DNA of 64,000 bases, taken from assembly GCF_000020125.1 (NCBI RefSeq), contig NC_010676.1:2294001-2358000 (forward strand), in the 5' to 3' direction. The DNA comes from Paraburkholderia phytofirmans PsJN (GTDB taxonomy: Bacteria > Pseudomonadota > Gammaproteobacteria > Burkholderiales > Burkholderiaceae). Below, piece by piece: positions 59,149 through 64,000 of this stretch (positions are counted from its first letter, which is position 1; the number at the start of each line of letters is the position of its first letter). The notes below the pieces were generated by a model. The model saw only the letters and a list, made by a program, of their open reading frames with translations, did no database searches and was not told the origin of the DNA. The position numbers and the translations under genes were made by a program.

Positions 59149-60366
59149 ATGCAAAGCCTTCAGATGAGCACTTTTTCGACTTACGCCTACGAACCCAGCG
59201 CGATCGATCACGCGGATCGGTATCCCGACTACGCAGGCCCGCTCACGCTCGACGCGCTGATCGGCGAGATCGAGCGCCGCCGCGACGAGTTCGATCATCT
59301 CTCGCACGTTCCGCGCGACATGATCGCGAAGATGAAGCGCGCCGGCATCTTTCGCGCGAGCACGCCGCAGCGCTTTGGCGGCGACGCGCTGCCGCCGGCG
59401 CAATTCCTGCGGATGCTCGAACGCATCGCGATCGCCGACGGCTCCGCCGCGTGGGTCGCCGCGTTCGGCTCGGCGAATACCTACCTCGCCGCTTTGCCGA
59501 TTGAAACGCAGCAGCAGATCTATGCCACTGGCCCCGACCAGGTTTTCTCGGGCGGCCTCTATCCGCTGCAACCCGCGACGAAAGCGCCGGGCGGCTTCGT
59601 GGTCAGCGGGCAGTGGCGCTTCGCGAGCGGCTGCAAGGGCGCGGACTGGATCGGCGTCGGCATCGGCGGCACGCCCGCCAATTCCGGCGATGCCGGCGCG
59701 GGCAAGCCGTTCACCGCCGTGTTTCCCGCGCAAGAAGTCGAGATCGTCGAGAACTGGAACGTGGTCGGCATGCAGGGAACGGGCAGCCACGATTTGCGGC
59801 TGCGCGAGAAATTCGTCGATGCGCAATGGACCTTCGTGCGCGGCGGCGCGGCGCTGATCGACGAGCCGCTCTACCGCTACCCCGCCGTCGCCTATCAGGC
59901 GCAGGTGCACGCCGCCGTCAACATCGGCCTCGCGCGCGCGGCGCTCGATCTGCTGACGGACATGTCCGGTTCGACCAAAACCACCACCGGCGCGCCGCGC
60001 CTCGCCGATCGCGGTTATTACCGTTCGGGCCTCGCGAAAGCAGAAGCCAACTGGCGCAGCGCCCGCGCGTTCTTCTACGAATCCGCCGAGGCCGCGTGGC
60101 GGACGATCATCGACGGCGATGCCGTCTCGCAAGAGCAGGCGAATCTGTTGCGCCTCAGCGCAACGCACGCCGCGCAGATCGGCGCGGAAGTGGTGATGCA
60201 GGCTTATCAGATGGCGGGCATCGCCGCGATCTATCGCGAGAACCGCTTGCAGCGCCTTGTGCGCGATTCGATCGTCGTGACACAACATGCGTTTCTCGGC
60301 GAAGGCACGTATGACGCGTCCGGTGCGCTGTTTGCCGGGGTGCCGCCGGTCACGCCTTTTCCGTAA
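59149..60366 (+). CDS. Flavin-dependent monooxygenase, acyl-CoA dehydrogenase fold (oxygenase component)
   Basis: A 405-residue protein from the ATG at 59149; ATG at 59164 is also possible. It has the acyl-CoA dehydrogenase fold as used by two-component reduced-flavin oxygenases (HpaH/HsaA/DszC type). Blocks are FDHLSHVPRDMIAKMKRAG, IADGSAAWVAAFG, GGFVVSGQWRFASG and MQGTGSHDLRLR with the C-terminal helix bundle ending GLARAALDLL to GTYDASGALF. It lacks the acid residue of true acyl-CoA dehydrogenases. The next gene is a flavin reductase, which supplies reduced flavin. The organic substrate is unknown. Confidence 0.85.
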   Translation: MQSLQMSTFSTYAYEPSAIDHADRYPDYAGPLTLDALIGEIERRRDEFDHLSHVPRDMIAKMKRAGIFRASTPQRFGGDALPPAQFLRMLERIAIADGSAAWVAAFGSANTYLAALPIETQQQIYATGPDQVFSGGLYPLQPATKAPGGFVVSGQWRFASGCKGADWIGVGIGGTPANSGDAGAGKPFTAVFPAQEVEIVENWNVVGMQGTGSHDLRLREKFVDAQWTFVRGGAALIDEPLYRYPAVAYQAQVHAAVNIGLARAALDLLTDMSGSTKTTTGAPRLADRGYYRSGLAKAEANWRSARAFFYESAEAAWRTIIDGDAVSQEQANLLRLSATHAAQIGAEVVMQAYQMAGIAAIYRENRLQRLVRDSIVVTQHAFLGEGTYDASGALFAGVPPVTPFP

Positions 60367-60389
60367 CGCCGCGCGCCCTGACTCATGCC

Positions 60390-60950
60390 ATGCAAAAGGA
60401 AAAGGAAAAGACCGTGACGATCGAAGACACCAGAAAGCGTTTCCGCGATGCCATGGCGTGCCTGCCGGCCGCCGTCAACATCATCACCACGGACGGACCC
60501 GGCGGCCGCTGCGGCATGACTGCAAGCGCGGTGTGCTCGGTGACGGACGCACCGCCGACCATGCTCGTCTGTATCAATCAGACCAGCTACGTGCATGACA
60601 TCCTGCATCGCAACCGCAGCGTATGCATCAACGTGCTGGCCGCCGAGTGCCAGGAAGTGGCGCGTGATTTCGCCGGCATGACAGCGTGCCCGATGGACGA
60701 ACGTTTCGCACGCCACGCGTGGACCGGCGGCGCGTTGTCGGCGCCGGTGCTCGCGGATGCGATCGCGAGTCTCGAAGGCGAGATCGTCGACATCAAGACG
60801 GTCGGCTCGCACTCGGTCATGTTTGCGCAGATTCGCCACATCGCGTTGCGCTCGGATGGCGACGGGCTCATCTATTTCGGCCGCCAGTTTCATCGGCTGA
60901 CACGGCCGCAGGCAGCGGCGCCGCTGGTTGCCGCGCAATGCGCGAGGTGA
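60390..60950 (+). CDS. Flavin reductase (HpaC-like)
   Basis: A 186-residue protein of the flavin reductase domain family. Blocks are RKRFRDAMACLPAAVNIITT, MTASAVCSVTDAPPTMLVCI and then CINVLAAECQEVARDFAGM, with the second half GEIVDIKTVGSHSVMFAQIR. HpaC-type enzymes reduce FAD or FMN with NADH and pass it to the oxygenase. It lies 23 bases after the monooxygenase gene, which makes the two a pair. Confidence 0.9.
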   Translation: MQKEKEKTVTIEDTRKRFRDAMACLPAAVNIITTDGPGGRCGMTASAVCSVTDAPPTMLVCINQTSYVHDILHRNRSVCINVLAAECQEVARDFAGMTACPMDERFARHAWTGGALSAPVLADAIASLEGEIVDIKTVGSHSVMFAQIRHIALRSDGDGLIYFGRQFHRLTRPQAAAPLVAAQCAR

Positions 60951-60952
60951 GC

Positions 60953-61663
60953 GTGGAAGTCTGCTTATTCTTGATTGGCCACGCGAATGCGCATCTGCGC
61001 GAAACGTGCTCTCCGGATCTTTCATCCTTCGAGCTAACACCGCGAGACGTGGAGGGATTACGCCGCTGCGTAATTCACCTGCCCGCGGAATCGAACGACT
61101 GCGATCCTCTGTCGAAGACCGACGCTTCCACGCGGCCTCGCTGCGTACTGCAATGGTATTTCGACGACCTCGAACTGCTTGAACAGGCGCTGCAACCGAA
61201 GGGCGCGATACACCACATCGCACACGAATCTTCGGGCACGGGTCTCATTTTCGCGCAGCAAGCCATGGCGGTCAGACGATTCGACAACCCTAATCCGGGC
61301 AAGCTTGGCACTTACACCGAACGCTGCACCTACCTCGTCAGCTACGAAGGCGAAGCGCAGGACTTCAATACGTGGCTCTCCCACTACCTCGCGCATCATC
61401 CACCGCTGATGGCGCAATTACCCGGCATTCGCGAGCTGGAAATCTACACGCGGCTCGATTACCGCTCGGGCCTCGGCATCGCGCGCGCCGCGGCCATGCA
61501 GCGCAACAAAGTGGTCTTCGACGATTCCGCCTCGCTGGCGGCCGCGCTGGCGTCGCCGATACGCGCCAGCATGAAGCAGGACTTCAACGCCTTCCCACCC
61601 TACAGCGGCGCGACGCTGCATTTCCCTATGCGTAGCATTTACGGTAATCTGAAACCCAAATAA
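60953..61663 (+). CDS. EthD-like double-domain protein
   Basis: A 236-residue protein of unknown function. The GTG at 60953 has GAGG 5 bases before it; ATG at 60938 overlaps the reductase gene. It appears to contain two similar ferredoxin-like halves: EVCLFLIGHANAHLRET with RCVLQWYFDDLELLEQAL, and YTERCTYLVSYEGEAQDFNT with PLMAQLPGIRELEIYTRLDY. EthD-like proteins are often found next to cytochrome or flavin oxygenases and may bind the substrate. It is in the monooxygenase operon. Confidence 0.65.
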   Translation: MEVCLFLIGHANAHLRETCSPDLSSFELTPRDVEGLRRCVIHLPAESNDCDPLSKTDASTRPRCVLQWYFDDLELLEQALQPKGAIHHIAHESSGTGLIFAQQAMAVRRFDNPNPGKLGTYTERCTYLVSYEGEAQDFNTWLSHYLAHHPPLMAQLPGIRELEIYTRLDYRSGLGIARAAAMQRNKVVFDDSASLAAALASPIRASMKQDFNAFPPYSGATLHFPMRSIYGNLKPK

Positions 61664-61692
61664 ATGTCCGCCCTCGCCGCGATCCGAACGTC

Positions 61693-62643
61693 ATGAGCAA
61701 CTCGCACCCCGGCATTACGGATTTGAACCTGCTGCGCGTGTTCCTGGCCATCTCCGATCTGCGCAGCCTGACCGCAGCGGGGGAACGCCTAGGACTCACG
61801 CAACCGGCGGTCAGCCATGCCTTGCGCCGGTTGCGCGTCCTGTTCGACGACCCGCTGTTCGTTCGCACGCCCACCGGCATGGTGCCCACCGACGCCGCAT
61901 TGCGCCTGCATGCGCCGCTGACTCAAGCGTTCGGCATCATCAACGGGGCGGTCCAGCAAATCGCCAAATTCGATCCCGCCACGGCACAGCGCGTGTTTCG
62001 CGTGTCCATGTCGGACATGTCGGAGTTCTATTTCCTGCCGCCGCTTCTTTCGATGCTCGACCGCAACGCGCGCGGCATTCACCTGGAGATTGCGAACGTC
62101 TCCGTCGATTCGGTGAGTTCGGCCATGCGCAGCGGCAAGATCGATCTGGCGCTCGGTTATGTGCCGGGTCTCGATCCGGGTTGTGTGAGCAGGACGCTGT
62201 TCGTCGACGAACATGTTTGCGTGGTGCGTGCCGGTCACCCGTTGCGCAAACAGAAGCCGACCAAGGAGGATCTCGCGAGCCTGCGCTACGTCTACGCCAG
62301 CACCAACGCGACCGGCCACCGGATGGTCGAACAGTGGCTCGAAGAGTTGAACCTGCGCCGGGATATCGTGCTGCGCCTGCCGCATTTCGTGGTGGCGCCG
62401 GAGATCGTTCAGCATACCGATCTCGCCGTGATTTTTCCGCGGAGTATCGCGCAGCGCTTCAATCGCAACAAAGCCTTTCGTATTCTGCCCTTGCCGTTCG
62501 CGTTGCCGCCCATCGAAATCCAGGTCCACTCGCATTCGCAATTTTCGGCGGATCCGGGCATTGCGTGGTTGCTCGATGAGATTTATGGCATGTTCCATCA
62601 ACCGCCGGATAGCGGTAAAACGCGAGTGGAAAAACCGCTATGA
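61693..62643 (+). CDS. LysR-family regulator 1
   Basis: A 316-residue regulator of the NodD/LeuO-like branch. The HTH is FLAISDLRSLTAAGERLGLT with QPAVSHALRRLRVLFDDPLF; the effector domain starts near FRVSMSDMSEFYFLPPLL. It begins 29 bases after the EthD-like gene. Its stop overlaps the ATG of the next LysR gene (ATGA), so the two are translationally coupled, an uncommon arrangement for LysR genes. Confidence 0.9.
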   Translation: MSNSHPGITDLNLLRVFLAISDLRSLTAAGERLGLTQPAVSHALRRLRVLFDDPLFVRTPTGMVPTDAALRLHAPLTQAFGIINGAVQQIAKFDPATAQRVFRVSMSDMSEFYFLPPLLSMLDRNARGIHLEIANVSVDSVSSAMRSGKIDLALGYVPGLDPGCVSRTLFVDEHVCVVRAGHPLRKQKPTKEDLASLRYVYASTNATGHRMVEQWLEELNLRRDIVLRLPHFVVAPEIVQHTDLAVIFPRSIAQRFNRNKAFRILPLPFALPPIEIQVHSHSQFSADPGIAWLLDEIYGMFHQPPDSGKTRVEKPL

Positions 62644-63539
62644 ACATCAGAGCCCTGCAATGCTTCGTGATTCTCGCGGAGGAACTCAATTTCAGCCGCG
62701 CCGCCGAGCGCCTGCATATCGCGCAGCCTGCGCTGAGCCAGCAGATCCGATCACTCGAAGAACGGCTCGGCACGCAGCTGGTCGATCGCGCAAGACGTCC
62801 GCTGAGTCTCACCGAAGCGGGCCATTATCTGTGCAACGAGGCGCGTCAGATACTCGGTTCGCTCGAACAGGTGACGCTCGTCGCGCAGGAAATCGGCGTG
62901 GGCCGGCGCGGCTGGCTGAGTGTGGGCTTCACCCGTTCGTCGATGTACAGCGTCCTGCCGCCCGCGCTGAAGGCATTTCACAAGGCGTATCCGCAAGTCG
63001 AACTCAAACTCTTCGAGATGCTCACCGAAGAACAGACCGATGCGCTGCGCGACATGCGCATTCACATCGGCATCGGCCGGCAGCCGCTGACAGTTGAAGG
63101 CTTTACCTCGCATACGCTGCTGCGCGAGCGTGTCGTGGCCGCACTCGAGCCCAGCCATCCGCTTGCGGCACAAAAGAAAGTGAGCATCGCCGATCTCGCC
63201 GACACGCCATTGATTCTGTACCCGAAGCATCAGAACGCGCAGTTCAAGCGCTCGGTGCAATCGCTCTATCGCGATGCGGGCATCACCCCGCTCGTCGCGC
63301 ACGAGGCTTATGAAATCCAGACCGCGATTGCCCTGGTGGCGGCAGGCCTCGGCGTGACGTTCATCGGCGAATCCGTGGCGCGGCTCGGACGCACCGATGT
63401 GGTTTACCGTCACCTGACCGGACCGGGCTCGTCGTACCGCTCCACGCTTGCCGCCACCTTCCGTACCGAAGACGCTTCGCCCCACCTGCGGGCATTTCTG
63501 GCTTGCCTTCCCGAGCCCCTCAAAGACAGCGCACTATAA
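62640..63539 (+). CDS. LysR-family regulator 2
   Basis: A 299-residue regulator of the BenM/CatM branch. The HTH is FVILAEELNFSRAAERLHIA with QPALSQQIRSLEERLG; the effector domain has GWLSVGFTRSSMYSVLPPAL and the hinge that binds aromatic acids in BenM. It overlaps the preceding gene by 4 bases. The MFS gene begins 127 bases later, behind the dyads at 63548-63561 and 63589-63627. Confidence 0.9.
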   Translation: MNIRALQCFVILAEELNFSRAAERLHIAQPALSQQIRSLEERLGTQLVDRARRPLSLTEAGHYLCNEARQILGSLEQVTLVAQEIGVGRRGWLSVGFTRSSMYSVLPPALKAFHKAYPQVELKLFEMLTEEQTDALRDMRIHIGIGRQPLTVEGFTSHTLLRERVVAALEPSHPLAAQKKVSIADLADTPLILYPKHQNAQFKRSVQSLYRDAGITPLVAHEAYEIQTAIALVAAGLGVTFIGESVARLGRTDVVYRHLTGPGSSYRSTLAATFRTEDASPHLRAFLACLPEPLKDSAL

Positions 63540-63547
63540 GCAAAAAA

Positions 63548-63561
63548 TTATAGAAGCATAA
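63548..63561. promoter_or_regulatory. LysR-type box (T-N11-A-like)
   Basis: TTATAGAAGCATAA at 63548-63561 has the TTAT-N6-ATAA layout of LysR recognition sites. Confidence 0.4.
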
Positions 63562-63588
63562 GCAAGCGGTCTTGGACTCCCTGTCCGC

Positions 63589-63627
63589 GCGTTCTTATCA
63601 TTGACCTCACACACATGATTAGAACGC
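63589..63627. promoter_or_regulatory. 13-bp inverted repeat upstream of the MFS gene
   Basis: GCGTTCTTATCAT (63589-63601) and ATGATTAGAACGC (63615-63627) match in 12 of 13 positions around a 13-base centre. It ends 39 bases before the MFS start and has no T-run, so it is a likely operator rather than a terminator. Confidence 0.55.
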
Positions 63628-63666
63628 AGCGTTGGCCAAGGCCATCGCCGCAAGGTAGGAGACAGG

Positions 63667-64000
63667 ATGACCGCGATCAACGAAGCCGTAACCATGCGAA
63701 AAGTTTACGGGCGCCTCATGCCCCTGCTCTTCGCGATGATGTTCTTCAACTATCTCGACCGGATCAATATCGGGTTCGCCGCGCTGGACATGAACAAGCA
63801 GCTCGGCTTCAGTCCGGCCGTGTTCGGCTTCGCGGGCAGCATCTTCTTTGTCGGCTACATGCTGCTGGAAGTGCCGAGCAATCTATTGCTGCATCGCGTC
63901 GGCGCACGCCGCTGGATTGCCCGCATTCTTATGACGTGGGGCGCGGTCGCCGCGGCCACGGCATTCGTGTTCAACGATTCGAGCTTCTACGTGCTGCGTT
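63667..64000 (+). CDS. ACS-family MFS transporter, cut by window edge
   Basis: The first 111 codons of a membrane transporter, open to the right edge. GGAG lies before the ATG at 63667. LMPLLFAMMFFNYLDRINIG and FAALDMNKQLGFSPAVFGFA are the start of the anion:cation symporter (phthalate/tartrate/hexuronate) family, with the loop motif EVPSNLLLHRVGARRWIARI. It probably takes up an organic acid under LysR control; the two LysR genes lie just upstream. Confidence 0.85.
   Translation, partial: MTAINEAVTMRKVYGRLMPLLFAMMFFNYLDRINIGFAALDMNKQLGFSPAVFGFAGSIFFVGYMLLEVPSNLLLHRVGARRWIARILMTWGAVAAATAFVFNDSSFYVLR

Overview
The window looks like chromosomal DNA of a Burkholderiales beta-proteobacterium, most like Paraburkholderia or Burkholderia. 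The reasons are high GC with GC-rich third codon positions, a methylcitrate cluster of the acnD/prpF type with a PrpR activator, a Burkholderia-style trimeric porin, many LysR/AraC/Lrp regulators and MFS transporters, and dense catabolic operons. I did no database search. Family names rest on motifs and on recognisable sequence.

Layout. 1-4843 (all minus): a two-component pair (sensor kinase and sigma-54 activator) upstream of two paralogous proteins built from a repeated module and a truncated metallophosphoesterase; a -24/-12 promoter and a dyad sit in front of the paralogues. 5225-12484: a small unknown gene, a PAP2 phosphatase, a shikimate dehydrogenase-like enzyme, an ABC ATPase with degenerate motifs, a quinone-oxidoreductase-like enzyme, an ABM monooxygenase and two glycosyltransferase-like genes. 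12590-17369: a copper-handling cluster (CusF-like, multicopper oxidase, TolC-like lipoprotein, two small periplasmic proteins, HMA chaperone, DUF305) with a MerR/CueR-type 19-bp-spacer promoter. 17401-19514: a divergent AraC regulator and methyltransferase. 19771-27374: the propionate (2-methylcitrate) genes prpF, acnD, prpC and divergent prpR, with a sigma-54 promoter and palindromic upstream site, but no prpB.

27331-38132 is a tightly overlapping minus-strand operon: a dipeptide-type ABC importer, a three-subunit FAD/[2Fe-2S] amino- or imino-acid oxidoreductase of the HcnABC/opine-oxidase kind, a second amine oxidase-like flavoprotein, a HAD-type dehalogenase and a short AraC regulator. 38646-42597 holds a tandem-GNAT protein, a GhrA-like reductase, a class III aminotransferase and an Lrp regulator. 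42658-48429 holds a LysR/tartrate dehydrogenase pair, a frameshifted gene remnant, a cupin, a porin and an aromatic-acid MFS transporter.

48481-55145 is accessory DNA: relics of a Fic protein and a GH42 beta-galactosidase flank a small secreted protein, followed by an orphan type VI secretion module of VgrG, an N-acetylmuramidase effector and a periplasmic immunity candidate. The last two genes are visibly AT-rich. 55850-64000 returns to catabolism: succinate-semialdehyde dehydrogenase, an MHS-family transporter, a two-component flavin monooxygenase with its reductase and an EthD-like protein, two overlapping LysR genes and a truncated ACS-type MFS transporter. Short tandem repeats of 7-12 bp recur at gene ends throughout. 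No rRNA, tRNA, CRISPR array or insertion sequence was recognised.
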